Below, piece by piece: positions 16,750 through 26,401 of a stretch of DNA of 64,000 bases. The DNA is taken from NCBI RefSeq assembly GCF_959020145.1, contig NZ_CAUEQY010000002.1, positions 62,001 to 126,000 on the forward strand, given 5' to 3'. The position numbers and the translations under genes are program-made. The notes below the pieces were generated by a model that saw only the letters and a list, made by a program, of their open reading frames with translations, did not search any database and had not been told where the DNA came from. The DNA comes from an uncultured Bifidobacterium sp. (GTDB taxonomy: Bacteria > Actinomycetota > Actinomycetes > Actinomycetales > Bifidobacteriaceae). Within the stretch, counting starts at the first letter, position 1. Each line of letters starts with the position of its first letter.

Positions 16750-19302
16750 TCAGCATTGCGACGATTGTAGGTATCGTCCAGTGACGCTTTCCGGACATGC
16801 GGCGATCCGAGAAGGCGCTCCCTCGCATACTACGCGTCCGCCTGCTTCACCGCCGCCCGGTCCCATATCCACCACATAGTCCGCATTGGCAATCACGTCC
16901 AAATCATGTTCGATGACGACCACCGTCGCGCCATTCGCTACAAGTTCATCAAACACGTGCAGCAGCACGCGAACATCAAGCGGATGCAAGCCGATTGTCG
17001 GCTCATCGAACACGAATACCGCATCATGCTGTTTCCGCCCCATCTCGCTGGCCAATTTCAAACGCTGGGCCTCACCGCCCGACAGCGCGGGAGTTGGCTC
17101 GCCCAACGCAAGATAGCCCAAACCCAATTCATGCAACGTGGCAAGCTTCGTTTGGATCGGTTTGACATCTCGTAAGACAGGCATGGCATCGTCGACGGTC
17201 ATTGTCATTAACTGCGGCATCGAATACGCCACTCCGTCGGTGCAGGGGAGCTTCAGCTCGGCGATTGCATCGGAATACCGCGAGCCATGGCATGCCGGGC
17301 ATTCGATATCGACGTCAGGCAGGAACTGCACGTCGAGCGAAATCGATCCCGTGCCGTCGCACGTCGCGCAACGCAGCTTGCCAGTGTTATAGGAGAATGC
17401 CCCCGCTTTCAGACCGATGGTCCGCGCAGCATCTGTTTTTGCGAACGCGCGTCGAAGATCGTCATGGACGCCGCAATATGTAGCGACGGTGGAACGTATG
17501 TTCGCACCGATAGGCGTGGCATCGATAAGATGTGCCTTGGACACACCGTCCGCCTCGAGGAGCCGCACCTGCGTCGGCTGCGGCGACCTGTCGATCCGCG
17601 ACTGCAAAGCGGGCATCAACATCTCCAGTACCATCGTCGTCTTGCCGGAACCGGATACCCCTGTTACGGCGGTCAGCCGTCCACGGGGAATATCTACCGA
17701 TAACGGGCCGACGGTATGCAGACGGTCGGTTTCCATATGAATTCGTCCTGCGGAGAAGATTTCATGGGCGTCAATGTTGTCACGCACACGGTCATGAACG
17801 TTGCCACCCTGGGCAAGGAACGGCGCGATGCGCGATTCGCGGGTATCAATCACCTGCGGCACCGTTCCCTGCGCAATCACCTGACCGCCCTTTGCGCCGG
17901 CACCTGGCCCCATCTCGATGAGATAATCGGTTTCGGCCAGCACCCGAGTGTCATGATCGACCACTACCACGGAATTGCCATCAGCCACCAGGTCACGCAT
18001 GACACCGAGCAGTCCGTCGACATTCGCGGGATGCAACCCAATCGACGGCTCATCCAGCACATATAACACGCCTGTGGTGCGATTGCGCACGGCGCGGGCA
18101 AGCTGCACGCGTTGGCGCTCGCCGGTGGACAGCGTGGCTCCGGCGCGGTCCAAGGACAGATACCCGAGACCGAGTTCCAATAAACGCCGTGACGTATTGA
18201 GGAACGATTCACAGATGGCGCTCGCCATGGTGCGCATATGTGGTTCCAGCGATTCCGGCACGGACCCTACCCAGGAAACGAGTGCGTCCAGAGACATCGC
18301 GGTTGCCTGAGCCAGATTGATGTCTCTGATACGTGGCTGGCGGGCGCGTTCGGAAAGTCTGGTCCCTCCGCAATCGCTGCAGGGACGCTCTTTGAGGAAC
18401 CTCGCAACACGTTTAAGCCCTTTTTCGTCCTTGGCTTTGGTGAGGGCGTTCTCCACGGTGTATACGGCGTTGTAGTACGTGAAGTCGAGTTCGGCGAAAT
18501 CGTCGCCTTTTTTCGGCTTGTATAGGATGTGCTTCTTGATGGCTGGGCCGGCGAACACGATATCTCGTTCTTGTTCGGTGAGTTGGTTGAACGGTACGTT
18601 GGTACGTACTCCCATGGCCCCGCATACTTGCTTCATCAAATCCCACATCAACGATCCCCACGGCAGCACGGCTCCCTCGTCAATGCTTTTCGACTCATCC
18701 GGTACCAAGGCGGAACGGTCGACTTCCCTCATGATTCCGGTGCCTGAGCATGTCGGACACGCGCCCGCGGCGTTGAATGCGAGATCCTCCGCTGATGGCG
18801 GATGCATGAGTCCGCCGCAGAACGTGCAATGCATCGGAAGCTCGGCGGCAACGTTCATCGTGGGTTGGTTGCGTGCTCCGCAGTGTTCGCACACGTGCGA
18901 TCCGATCCGGGAGAACAGGAGGCGCAGACTGTTGAGCAGTTCGCTCATTGTGCCGAACGTGGAACGGACTCCAGGCACTGATGGACGCTGATGCAGTGCC
19001 AATGCCGCCGGAATATGACGCACCTCGTCGACGGTTGCGCGGCTTGCCTGGGTCATACGTCTTCTTGTATAGGTCGATAGCGCTTCCAGATAGCGTCGTG
19101 ATCCCTCCGCGTACAGCACGCCAAGCGCGAGGGAGCTTTTTCCTGAGCCTGAGATTCCGGCTATGCCGACCATGCTGTTGAGCGGGATGTCGATGTCGAC
19201 GTCTTTCAGATTATGTACGTGGGCTCCGCGCACTTCGATACATGAGGGGAGTGGCCGAGACACTTGTGTTTCGTATGCAAAGATAGAAGGAGACGGTTTC
19301 AT
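16750..19302 (-). CDS. UvrA-like excinuclease ATPase (UvrA2 type)
   Basis: This 850-aa tandem ABC ATPase is of the UvrA family. Walker A motifs are GISGSGKSS (N-terminal half) and GVSGSGKTT (C-terminal half). Signatures are LSTGERQR and LSGGEAQR. Zinc-finger cysteine pairs are visible in CEHCG/CTFCGG, CSDCGG and CATCDG/CPACHG. It is about 90 residues shorter than canonical UvrA, with little room for the UvrB-binding insert after Walker A. That fits the UvrA2 group, implicated in DNA-damage or DNA-binding-drug tolerance. A -10-like TAGAAT seven bases before the ATG suggests a leaderless message. It diverges from the GNAT gene across 23 bases and converges with the ECF operon. Confidence 0.9.
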   Translation of the reverse strand: MKPSPSIFAYETQVSRPLPSCIEVRGAHVHNLKDVDIDIPLNSMVGIAGISGSGKSSLALGVLYAEGSRRYLEALSTYTRRRMTQASRATVDEVRHIPAALALHQRPSVPGVRSTFGTMSELLNSLRLLFSRIGSHVCEHCGARNQPTMNVAAELPMHCTFCGGLMHPPSAEDLAFNAAGACPTCSGTGIMREVDRSALVPDESKSIDEGAVLPWGSLMWDLMKQVCGAMGVRTNVPFNQLTEQERDIVFAGPAIKKHILYKPKKGDDFAELDFTYYNAVYTVENALTKAKDEKGLKRVARFLKERPCSDCGGTRLSERARQPRIRDINLAQATAMSLDALVSWVGSVPESLEPHMRTMASAICESFLNTSRRLLELGLGYLSLDRAGATLSTGERQRVQLARAVRNRTTGVLYVLDEPSIGLHPANVDGLLGVMRDLVADGNSVVVVDHDTRVLAETDYLIEMGPGAGAKGGQVIAQGTVPQVIDTRESRIAPFLAQGGNVHDRVRDNIDAHEIFSAGRIHMETDRLHTVGPLSVDIPRGRLTAVTGVSGSGKTTMVLEMLMPALQSRIDRSPQPTQVRLLEADGVSKAHLIDATPIGANIRSTVATYCGVHDDLRRAFAKTDAARTIGLKAGAFSYNTGKLRCATCDGTGSISLDVQFLPDVDIECPACHGSRYSDAIAELKLPCTDGVAYSMPQLMTMTVDDAMPVLRDVKPIQTKLATLHELGLGYLALGEPTPALSGGEAQRLKLASEMGRKQHDAVFVFDEPTIGLHPLDVRVLLHVFDELVANGATVVVIEHDLDVIANADYVVDMGPGGGEAGGRVVCEGAPSRIAACPESVTGRYLQSSQC

Positions 19303-19309
19303 ACCGGCA

Positions 19310-19319
19310 ATTCTATGCT
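19310..19319. promoter_or_regulatory. Overlapping divergent -10 boxes, both apparently leaderless
   Basis: On the minus strand TAGAAT (19315-19310) ends seven bases before the uvrA2-type ATG at 19302. On the plus strand TATGCT (19314-19319) ends six bases before the GNAT ATG at 19326. With only 23 bases between the genes, neither has room for a ribosome site. The -35 elements would lie inside the opposite coding sequences. Confidence 0.45.
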
Positions 19320-19325
19320 TGCCAT

Positions 19326-19739
19326 ATGGTTATCACATATACGGATGAAAAGAAATTCACCAAGGAACAGACCCAGCGACTGTTTCTTTCAGTCGGCTGG
19401 GTGTCCGGTCAATATCCTGAACGGTTGCATAAGGCGTTGATGGGGTCATCCACCGTATTCAGCGCATGGGATGGCGAACGTCTGGTGGGTCTGGTGCGAG
19501 TGCTTGATGACACGGAGATGGTGGCATACATGCACTATGTGCTGGTCGATCCTGAATACCAAGGGCGCGGCATTGCCGGACATCTTGTCGGCATGGTCAA
19601 GCAGCGGTACCACGATTACCTGTATATCGAGGTTATGCCTGAGGAAAGCAAGAATGCCACGTTCTATGAGAAGCATGGATTCCATATTATGGAGGATGGC
19701 GTCGCCATGCAGATATGCAATCCGGGAGAACGGCACTGA
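19326..19739 (+). CDS. GNAT family N-acetyltransferase
   Basis: This 137-aa protein is a minimal acetyl-CoA-dependent N-acetyltransferase. The acetyl-CoA-binding loop is VLVDPEYQGRGIAGHLVGMV (residues 77-96), followed by YIEVMPEESKNATFYEKHGF, the usual C-terminal strand and helix. The acceptor substrate is unknown. It starts without a ribosome site directly after a -10-like TATGCT and so looks leaderless. It is divergent from the UvrA2-type gene. Confidence 0.92.
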   Translation: MVITYTDEKKFTKEQTQRLFLSVGWVSGQYPERLHKALMGSSTVFSAWDGERLVGLVRVLDDTEMVAYMHYVLVDPEYQGRGIAGHLVGMVKQRYHDYLYIEVMPEESKNATFYEKHGFHIMEDGVAMQICNPGERH

Positions 19740-19842
19740 CGGAACGGGCATCGGGCATGTCTTGAGAACTTCGGGCGGTGAGGGGCGCCATCTTTCGCCG
19801 GAGGCGTTTCCATTACCGCTTATATTTTTTGGGGTTCGGCTG

Positions 19843-20844
19843 TCAGATCTTGAATGAACGACGGATGAATCCGTATACGGTGTCCCAGTAGCGTTTCGGA
19901 TCCACGGCGGAGCTTTCCATATGATCGGCGTCCGGAACCAGCAGACGTTCGCGGTCGATGCTGGAGCAGGCGTTGTAGTTCATGTCGAGGAAACGTGGGC
20001 TGACCATGCGGTCCTTTCCTCCATGGATGAACAGCATCGGAATGACCGTATGCCGCAATGACGGTATGCAGGACGCTTCGGTGAAATCATAGCCGGCACG
20101 GCGCTTGCAGATCAGACCCGCCGCGTCCACACATGCCGAGGCGAGAAGCTTTGGCATGTGGAACATGCCTCGCGCGCTGTCTATGAATTCCATGCGGGCG
20201 GAAGTGTATCCGCTTTCGGCGATTGCCGCGATGACATTGCGTGGCAGTTCCGGCGTGCCGGTCGTCATCATCACCGTCGTGGCTCCCATGGATCCTCCGA
20301 ATAGGAGAATGCGTGCTTGATCGTCGCTATCCACAATCAGCCGTATCCAATCAAGCAGATCATTGCGCTCCAACCATCCCATGCCTACATATCGTCCTTC
20401 GCTCAGATCCTGGGCCCGTTGGGATGGTGCGAGGACGGTGAAGCCCATGCGGGCATAGCGGTGTGCCCATTTGGCTTGTTCTTCAGGGGCTCCGGTATAG
20501 CCATGCACGCAGATGGCATATATATGCGGCGTCGGGTCGATGCAATCCGGATCGAAGAGCCAGCCATGCAGCTTAAGCCCATCGCGGCTGGTGATGGATA
20601 CCGGCTGTTTCGTTTCGGAAAACCATTGCTCGGCCTCTTTGGCCTCGCCTTGGTTCATCTTTCCCTCGCGATCCGGAGCGATCAGCGCCTGATGGAAAAT
20701 GGAATGCTTCCACTGCGTGTCGATGGCAAAGCGGAACAGCATATGTGCTGACGCCGCGAGCAATCCCGTCGCTGCGACGGTCGTGACGCCAGTCGCGAGC
20801 TGAATGTTGCGGATGAGCGCGGAATGGTCATGCGTCGTTGCCAT
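19843..20844 (-). CDS. Alpha/beta hydrolase, membrane-anchored
   Basis: A serine hydrolase of 333 aa. A hydrophobic segment near residues 20-40 suggests N-terminal membrane anchoring. The nucleophile elbow is FGGSMGA (GxSxG), the acid residue is in GGKDRMV and the His in DADHME, completing a catalytic triad. An oxyanion-hole type VHGYTG precedes them. I chose the ATG at 20844, which follows AAGGAATC; a GTG at 20862 precedes the ribosome site. The substrate is unknown; peptidase-like and esterase-like relatives are both possible. It is convergent with the GNAT gene and divergent from rplY. Confidence 0.88.
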   Translation of the reverse strand: MATTHDHSALIRNIQLATGVTTVAATGLLAASAHMLFRFAIDTQWKHSIFHQALIAPDREGKMNQGEAKEAEQWFSETKQPVSITSRDGLKLHGWLFDPDCIDPTPHIYAICVHGYTGAPEEQAKWAHRYARMGFTVLAPSQRAQDLSEGRYVGMGWLERNDLLDWIRLIVDSDDQARILLFGGSMGATTVMMTTGTPELPRNVIAAIAESGYTSARMEFIDSARGMFHMPKLLASACVDAAGLICKRRAGYDFTEASCIPSLRHTVIPMLFIHGGKDRMVSPRFLDMNYNACSSIDRERLLVPDADHMESSAVDPKRYWDTVYGFIRRSFKI

Positions 20845-20963
20845 TTTCTGATTCCTTACCACTGGTTGGTGCTTGTCTGACTACGATTGTACGTGGGTTT
20901 GCGCATAGTCCGCGTTTTATGCACCTTGCTACTCTGATTGCAGGGAAATGTCAGCGCACCATG

Positions 20964-20969
20964 TATACT
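20964..20969 (+). promoter_or_regulatory. -10-like element upstream of rplY
   Basis: TATACT at 20964-20969 is a good -10 match about 135 bases before the rplY start. No good -35 at normal spacing was seen. The long leader (about 20976-21104) contains several short GC-rich dyads but no riboswitch I recognise. Confidence 0.35.
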
Positions 20970-21104
20970 AGATAACTGTTGTCTTGGCGAGGGAGGTTCC
21001 GCCTCCGTTATCGACTTGGCGTATGATATGAAACTCCTTGGGTTTTTTATGCGGCTCGTCGGTGCGCCGAAACATAAGAACGATGTATCAAGGAGATATT
21101 GATT

Positions 21105-21713
21105 ATGGCTACCACCATCACTCTTGAAGGTGCTGCTCGTACCGAGTTCGGCAAGGGTGCTGCCCGCCGCATGCGCGTCGCGAACCTCATCCCGGCCACC
21201 GTTTACGCCGGCGGCGAGGATCCGACCTTCGTGCAGCTGCCGATGAAGGAGACCACTCTGGCTCTGCGTCACACCAACGCCCTGTTCACCATCAAGTATG
21301 GTGACGAGACCAAGATGGCCGTCGTCAAGGACGTCCAGCGCAACCCGGTGAAGCGCATCGTCGAGCACGTCGATTTCTACGAGGTCAAGGCCGGCGAGAA
21401 GATCGACGTCGAGGTGCCGGTGTTCGTCGAAGGCACCCCGAAGGGCGCTGCTGTCGCATTCGTCGACATCCAGGAGCTCAAGGTCCGCGCCGATGTCGCC
21501 AACCTGCCGGAGAAGATCGTGGTCAACGTTGATGGCCTGACCGATGGTTCCAAGGTCTTCGCCAAGGACGTCGTGCTGCCGGAAGGCGTCGTACTCGATG
21601 TCGAGGATCCGGAAGAATCCGTCGTCACCGTCGAGGTGCCGGAAGATGCCGCACCGGTTGAGGCCGCTCCGGCTGCTGACGCCGCTGCCGCTCCGGCTGC
21701 TGACGCTGAGTGA
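21105..21713 (+). CDS. rplY: 50S ribosomal protein L25/general stress protein Ctc
   Basis: A 5S rRNA-binding large-subunit protein. The 202-aa length indicates the CTC form with a C-terminal beta domain beyond the L25 core. The opening ITLEGAARTEFGKGAARRMR and NPVKRIVEHVDFYEV are diagnostic. The last 25 residues are an Ala/Pro/Glu-rich tail. The ATG at 21105 is preceded by AAGGAG. It is transcribed alone, with a terminator at 21764. Confidence 0.96.
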   Translation: MATTITLEGAARTEFGKGAARRMRVANLIPATVYAGGEDPTFVQLPMKETTLALRHTNALFTIKYGDETKMAVVKDVQRNPVKRIVEHVDFYEVKAGEKIDVEVPVFVEGTPKGAAVAFVDIQELKVRADVANLPEKIVVNVDGLTDGSKVFAKDVVLPEGVVLDVEDPEESVVTVEVPEDAAPVEAAPAADAAAAPAADAE

Positions 21714-21763
21714 GCCGTATCGTTGTCTATACTGGCTGCTCCACAAGCATGAGGTAGCCGGTG

Positions 21764-21796
21764 AGGAAGGGGTCCGTATGGGCCCCTTCCTGCTTT
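21764..21796 (+). terminator. Terminator after rplY
   Basis: AGGAAGGGG (21764-21772) pairs with CCCCTTCCT (21783-21791) around a 10-base loop. It is followed by the short T stretch GCTTT. Confidence 0.75.
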
Positions 21797-21871
21797 ATGA
21801 GGATCGTTATCTCATATCGCGAACGCCGGTTATCGAAAGCGTTTATGGTGTGAGAGAGTACATACCAGAAC

Positions 21872-21890
21872 CCGGCGCCACAAGCGCCGG
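21872..21890 (+). promoter_or_regulatory. Hairpin in the ilvE leader
   Basis: CCGGCGC-CACAA-GCGCCGG forms a perfect 7-bp stem about 55 bases before ilvE. A second weaker hairpin (GCCGCC/GGTGGC) lies 15-20 bases downstream. No T-run or T-box signature was seen, so its role is open. Confidence 0.4.
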
Positions 21891-21946
21891 AGACCAATAA
21901 CCGCTGGCCGCCTTTGGGTGGCTGATGCAACTAGAAGAAGTAAAGA

Positions 21947-23074
21947 ATGACTGAACAGAATCATCACGATCCGGCGGAGCTTGACAAGCTCGCCGAGAAG
22001 TTCACCGTGCTCCCGAACGACAACCCGGCATCCGACGCCAAGCGTGCCGAACTCATCGACAAGCCGGCTTTCGGTCAGGTCTTCTCCGACAACATGGCCC
22101 ACATGACCTGGACCAAGGGTGAAGGCTGGTCGGACCGCCGCATCGAGCCGTACGCGCCGCTGAAGATGGACCCGGGCGCATCTGTTCTGCATTACGCCCA
22201 GGAATGCTTCGAAGGTCTGAAGGCCTATCGTCACGCCGACGGCTCCACTTGGCTGTTCCGTCCGGATGCGAACGCCGAGCGTTTCCAGAACTCCGCCAAG
22301 CGTCTGTACCTGCCGGAGCTGCCGATCGACGACTTCATCGGCTCTGTCGCCGCCCTCGTCAAGCGCGATGTGAACTGGGTTCCGTCCCGTCGCGAATACA
22401 CGCTGTACATGCGTCCGTTCATGTTCGCTTCCGAGCCGTTCCTTGGCGTGCGCGCTCCGCAGGAAGTGGATTATTGCGTGATCGCCTCCCCGTCCGGACC
22501 GTACTTCCCGGGCGGCGTGAAGCCGGTCAGCATCTGGGTTGAAGACAAGTGGTTCCGCACCGGCCCTGGCGGCACTGGTTTCGCCAAGTGCGGTGGCAAC
22601 TACGCCGCATCCCTGCTTGGTGAGTACACCGGCATCGACCACGGCTGCCAGCAGGTGTGCTTCGTCGACGCCGCCACCAAGACCTACCTTGAGGAGCTTG
22701 GCGGCATGAACATGATGGTCGTGCACAAGGACGGCCACGTGGAAACCCCGTCCCTGACCGGCAACATCCTGCCGGGCGTGACCCGCCGCTCCCTGATCCA
22801 GCTCATCCAGGACAACGGCCACGACGTGGTCGAGACCATGATCGCTCTGGACCAGCTGCTTGAGGACATCAAGTCCGGCGAAGTCACCGAGGTGTTCGCC
22901 TGCGGTACCGCCGCCATCATCACCCCGATCGGTCGCTTCAAGTCCGAGAAGTTCGATGTGACCGTCGCCGACGGCGGTTCCGGCGAGTTCACCCTCGCAC
23001 TGCGCAACCAGCTGCTCGGCATCCAGCTTGGCGAGATCGAAGACCCACACAACTGGATGTGGAAGGTCTGCTGA
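21947..23074 (+). CDS. ilvE: Branched-chain amino acid aminotransferase
   Basis: A PLP-dependent fold-type IV transaminase interconverting Val, Leu and Ile with their 2-oxo acids, in the cytoplasm. The 375 residues include GPGGTGFAKCGGNYAAS with the PLP-binding Lys, EELGGMNMMVV and LTGNILPGVTRRS, all typical of the larger IlvE/BCAT group. The ATG at 21947 follows AGAAGAAG. It is monocistronic: hairpins precede it and a terminator follows. Confidence 0.96.
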   Translation: MTEQNHHDPAELDKLAEKFTVLPNDNPASDAKRAELIDKPAFGQVFSDNMAHMTWTKGEGWSDRRIEPYAPLKMDPGASVLHYAQECFEGLKAYRHADGSTWLFRPDANAERFQNSAKRLYLPELPIDDFIGSVAALVKRDVNWVPSRREYTLYMRPFMFASEPFLGVRAPQEVDYCVIASPSGPYFPGGVKPVSIWVEDKWFRTGPGGTGFAKCGGNYAASLLGEYTGIDHGCQQVCFVDAATKTYLEELGGMNMMVVHKDGHVETPSLTGNILPGVTRRSLIQLIQDNGHDVVETMIALDQLLEDIKSGEVTEVFACGTAAIITPIGRFKSEKFDVTVADGGSGEFTLALRNQLLGIQLGEIEDPHNWMWKVC

Positions 23075-23118
23075 TTTTCCCGTTAGCGATTATTAGCTGA
23101 CATATAGCTGTAATGGCC

Positions 23119-23190
23119 GCCGGAGGGTGGCGCGTGCTTCAGGCCAATTCACATGGTCTGGCAATGTACGTGCCGCCCTCCGGCTCTTTT
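23119..23190 (+). terminator. Terminator after ilvE
   Basis: GCCGGAGGGTGGC (23119-23131) pairs with GCCGCCCTCCGGC (23172-23184) apart from one mismatch. The 40-base loop contains its own small hairpin. TCTTTTATT follows. Confidence 0.75.
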
Positions 23191-23267
23191 ATTGCAGCTC
23201 TTGCCCCATATTGTGCTATTTTTAACAGCTGGTTGGAAAAGAAATATGTGAGGGAAGGGGAGTGGCC

Positions 23268-24008
23268 ATGGAAGTGGCGCTGGAAAGCAACGGCTTCTTC
23301 ATAGGTATCGAATATCTGGCGACCTTCTGCTGCGGCATGGTCGGCGGGCTCGCCGCCGTACGCAAAGGCTATGATATTTTTGCGATTCTCGTCACCACAT
23401 GGCTCACCGCATTGGGTGGTGGCATCATTCGTGATGTGCTGCTCGGAGCGCTTCCTCCCGCAGGCGTCTCCGACAAAGGGCTGGTGATCACCGCACTGCT
23501 CGCAGCTGTGGCCGTAGCCATCATTTATCCCGAAGTCGACAAGCTCAAATGGTCCATGCTGTCATTGGACGCGCTGGCATTGGGTCTTTACGCCGTCAAC
23601 GGCACATCCAAAGCCATGATGTACCACATGTCCGGCACCACGGCAGTGTTCCTGGGCATGTTCACGGCACTTGGCGGCGGACTCATCCGTGACATGCTCA
23701 TCAACGAGGTGCCCATGGTGATCCGCGACAAGCATTGGTACGCGGTGCCTTCAGCCGTTGGATGCGTATTGACGGTACTCGTATGTAAAGGAGTGAACGA
23801 GGGAATCGTCAGTTTTCCCGCCGAAGTCTTGCTTGATGTGCTGATTGTGGTGCTGATGGTGGCCATGCGGCTTATCTCCGTGTTTTTCGACATTCAATTG
23901 CCGGGGGCTTTGGCCAGGCATAACACCTACCTGCCGAGCGAAGCCAAATATCTCAAACGTCCGGTCATCCATCCCGATCGGAATGATGACGATATCAAGC
24001 GTAAGTGA
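23268..24008 (+). CDS. TRIC/UPF0126 family membrane protein (cation channel or glycine transporter type)
   Basis: 246 aa with seven hydrophobic segments in two repeats. The repeat signatures TALGGGIIRDVLLGALPP and TALGGGLIRDMLINEVP are the glycine-rich kinks of the trimeric intracellular cation channel fold (UPF0126). Bacterial members are described as K+ channels or as putative glycine transporters, so the substrate is uncertain. I start it at ATG 23268 with AGGGAAGGGG 7-8 bases upstream; GTG 23262 is the alternative. The gene converges with rpsT across a strong hairpin. Confidence 0.9.
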   Translation: MEVALESNGFFIGIEYLATFCCGMVGGLAAVRKGYDIFAILVTTWLTALGGGIIRDVLLGALPPAGVSDKGLVITALLAAVAVAIIYPEVDKLKWSMLSLDALALGLYAVNGTSKAMMYHMSGTTAVFLGMFTALGGGLIRDMLINEVPMVIRDKHWYAVPSAVGCVLTVLVCKGVNEGIVSFPAEVLLDVLIVVLMVAMRLISVFFDIQLPGALARHNTYLPSEAKYLKRPVIHPDRNDDDIKRK

Positions 24009-24033
24009 GCATTTTCAACAGAGTACGAAATGT

Positions 24034-24074
24034 AAAAAAGAAGAAGCCCCGCAGGTTTTCCTGCGGGGCTTCTT
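24034..24074 (-). terminator. Terminator of rpsT, probably bidirectional
   Basis: A 15-bp perfect stem (AAGAAGCCCCGCAGG at 24041-24055 with its complement at 24060-24074) and a TTTT loop. On the minus strand it is followed by CTTTTTT, which makes it the rpsT terminator. It may also stop transcripts from the plus-strand gene ending at 24008. Confidence 0.9.
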
Positions 24075-24096
24075 ACAAGCTGTGAGTTACGAAAAC

Positions 24097-24357
24097 TCAG
24101 AGAGCGTTGATGGCCACAGCGAGACCGGACTTGCGGTTGGCAGCCTGGTTCTTGTGGATCACGCCAGCGCCGGCGGCCTTGTCGAGCTTCTGGGCTGCGA
24201 CCTTGTAGGCGGCTTCGGCGGCGGCCTTATCGCCAGCGGCGATGGCTTCGCGGGTGGCGCGAACGGCAGTCTTCAGGCTGGACTTCACGGCCACGTTACG
24301 CTTGTGCGCCTTCTCGTTGGTGAGAACGCGCTTCTTCTGCGACTTGATGTTTGCCAC
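24097..24357 (-). CDS. rpsT: 30S ribosomal protein S20
   Basis: A small basic 16S rRNA-binding protein of 86 aa. The start [20 protein letters not shown] and the end [19 protein letters not shown] are diagnostic for S20. TTTGGAGAAATAG precedes the start. It diverges from lepA, the usual actinobacterial neighbourhood. Confidence 0.98.
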   Translation of the reverse strand: MANIKSQKKRVLTNEKAHKRNVAVKSSLKTAVRATREAIAAGDKAAAEAAYKVAAQKLDKAAGAGVIHKNQAANRKSGLAVAINAL

Positions 24358-24513
24358 TATTTCTCCAAACGACGTTTGCTATAAGGACATACAAACGATG
24401 ATGATAACATGGCACGCGGATAAATCGCCAATGCGTATAAGAGTGTCGCGGAAGGACATGCCGACACTACCAGTTAGAATCGTTTGCGTCGAATATTTCC
24501 AGAGGAGGATGGC

Positions 24514-26394
24514 GTGGGCCAACAGCATAATCAGCCCGGGTACACCGATCAGTCGTTGATCCGCAACTTTTGCATCATCGCGCATATCGATCACGGCAAA
24601 TCAACGGTGGCGGACCGTATTCTGCAGTTGAGTGGCATCGTGCCGGAGCGCGAGATGCGCGATCGCTTCCTCGACCGCATGGATATCGAGCAGGAACGCG
24701 GCATCACCATCAAATCGCAGGCCGTGCGCGTGCCGTGGACGGTTGACGGCACCGAATACACACTCGGCATGATTGATACCCCCGGCCATGTGGACTTCAC
24801 ATACGAGGTGTCCCGAGCGTTGGCCGCATGCGAGGGTGCGGTGCTGCTTGTCGACGCCACGCAGGGCATTGAAGCGCAGACGCTGTCCAACCTGTATATG
24901 GCCATCGACCATGATCTGGCCATTATCCCCGTGCTCAACAAAATCGACCTGCCCAGCGCCGAACCCGACAAGCATGCCGAGGAAATCGCCGGCCTGATTG
25001 GTTGTGACCCGTCCGACGTGTTGCGCGTCTCCGGCAAAACCGGAGAAGGCGTCGCCGAACTGCTCGACCGTATCGTCGCCGAAGTGCCCGCGCCGGCGGG
25101 CAACCCGGACGCGCCTGCCCGCGCGCTCATTTTCGACTCCGTATACGACTCCTATCGTGGCATCGTCACTTACATTCGTATGGTCGACGGTGAACTGAAA
25201 TCGCGCGAGAAACTGCACATGATGGGTATCGGCATGACGCATGACCCCATCGAAATCGGCGTGATCAGCCCCGACATGATGCCCACCAAGGCGCTTGGCG
25301 CAGGAGAGGTCGGCTATGTGATCACCGGAGCGAAGGACGTCAGCCAGTCCAAGGTGGGCGACACCATCACCTCCGCCATAAATCCGGCTACCGAGCCGCT
25401 CGAAGGCTACCGTGATCCGCAACCAATGGTCTACGCCGGCCTGTTCCCAATCGACAACGCGCAATATCCGGAACTGCGCGAGGCGCTTGACAAGCTCAAG
25501 CTCAACGACGCGGCCCTCATCTACGAACCGGAAACCTCCGTGGCGTTGGGCTTCGGCTTCCGTTGCGGCTTCCTGGGCTTACTGCACATGGAGATCGTCA
25601 CCGAACGTTTGAGCCGCGAATTCGACCTTGACCTGATCTCCACCGCGCCGAACGTGCCGTACGAGGTCACCGCGGAAGACAATTCCGTGCATCGCGTCAC
25701 CAATCCGAGCGAATTCCCCGAAGGCAAGATCAAGAAGATCGTCGAACCGATGGTTGCCGCCGACATCATCACGCCGAAGGATTTCATCGGTGCGGTGATG
25801 GACCTGTGCCAAGACCACCGTGGCCAGATGGGCACCATGGAATACATTTCCGCCGACCGTGTGGAAATGCATTACCGTATTCCACTCGCCGAAATCGTCT
25901 TCGACTTCTTCGACCAGCTGAAGAGCCGTACCAAGGGGTATGCGTCGCTCGACTACCACGAGGATGGCGAACAGTCCGCCGATCTGGTGAAGGTCGACAT
26001 CCTTATTCAAGGCGAGAAAGTCGATGCGTTCAGCGCCATCGTGCACCGTGACAAGGCGTACAGCTATGGCGTGATGATGACCAAGAAGCTGCGTGAGCTC
26101 ATTCCGCGCCAGCAGTTCGAGATTCCCATCCAGGCTGCCATCGGTTCTCGAATCATCGCACGCGAAACCATCCGCGCCCTGCGTAAGGACGTGCTCGCCA
26201 AGTGTTACGGCGGCGACATCTCCCGTAAGCGTAAGCTGCTCGAAAAGCAGAAGGCCGGCAAGAAGCGTATGAAGATGCTCGGCCATGTGGAAGTGCCGCA
26301 GGAGGCGTTCATCGCGGCCCTGTCCACCGGCGGAGCGGGCAACGACCGCGACACCAAGGACAAGATTCGCGCCGCGCAGAAGTCCGAAGGTTGA
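24514..26394 (+). CDS. lepA: Elongation factor 4 (LepA)
   Basis: A ribosome-binding translational GTPase of 626 aa, implicated in back-translocation or initiation quality. G1 is AHIDHGKST and the switch II region is [14 protein letters not shown] is the guanine-specificity motif. The C-terminal [20 protein letters not shown] is the LepA-specific domain. GTG 24514 is chosen because AGGAGG lies 5-6 bases upstream; the frame upstream to 24484 lacks a site. A -10-like TAGAAT is at 24475-24480. The next gene, hemW, starts 8 bases after the stop, so they form an operon. Confidence 0.96.
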   Translation: MGQQHNQPGYTDQSLIRNFCIIAHIDHGKSTVADRILQLSGIVPEREMRDRFLDRMDIEQERGITIKSQAVRVPWTVDGTEYTLGMIDTPGHVDFTYEVSRALAACEGAVLLVDATQGIEAQTLSNLYMAIDHDLAIIPVLNKIDLPSAEPDKHAEEIAGLIGCDPSDVLRVSGKTGEGVAELLDRIVAEVPAPAGNPDAPARALIFDSVYDSYRGIVTYIRMVDGELKSREKLHMMGIGMTHDPIEIGVISPDMMPTKALGAGEVGYVITGAKDVSQSKVGDTITSAINPATEPLEGYRDPQPMVYAGLFPIDNAQYPELREALDKLKLNDAALIYEPETSVALGFGFRCGFLGLLHMEIVTERLSREFDLDLISTAPNVPYEVTAEDNSVHRVTNPSEFPEGKIKKIVEPMVAADIITPKDFIGAVMDLCQDHRGQMGTMEYISADRVEMHYRIPLAEIVFDFFDQLKSRTKGYASLDYHEDGEQSADLVKVDILIQGEKVDAFSAIVHRDKAYSYGVMMTKKLRELIPRQQFEIPIQAAIGSRIIARETIRALRKDVLAKCYGGDISRKRKLLEKQKAGKKRMKMLGHVEVPQEAFIAALSTGGAGNDRDTKDKIRAAQKSEG

Positions 26395-26401
26395 GCCTTT
26401 C

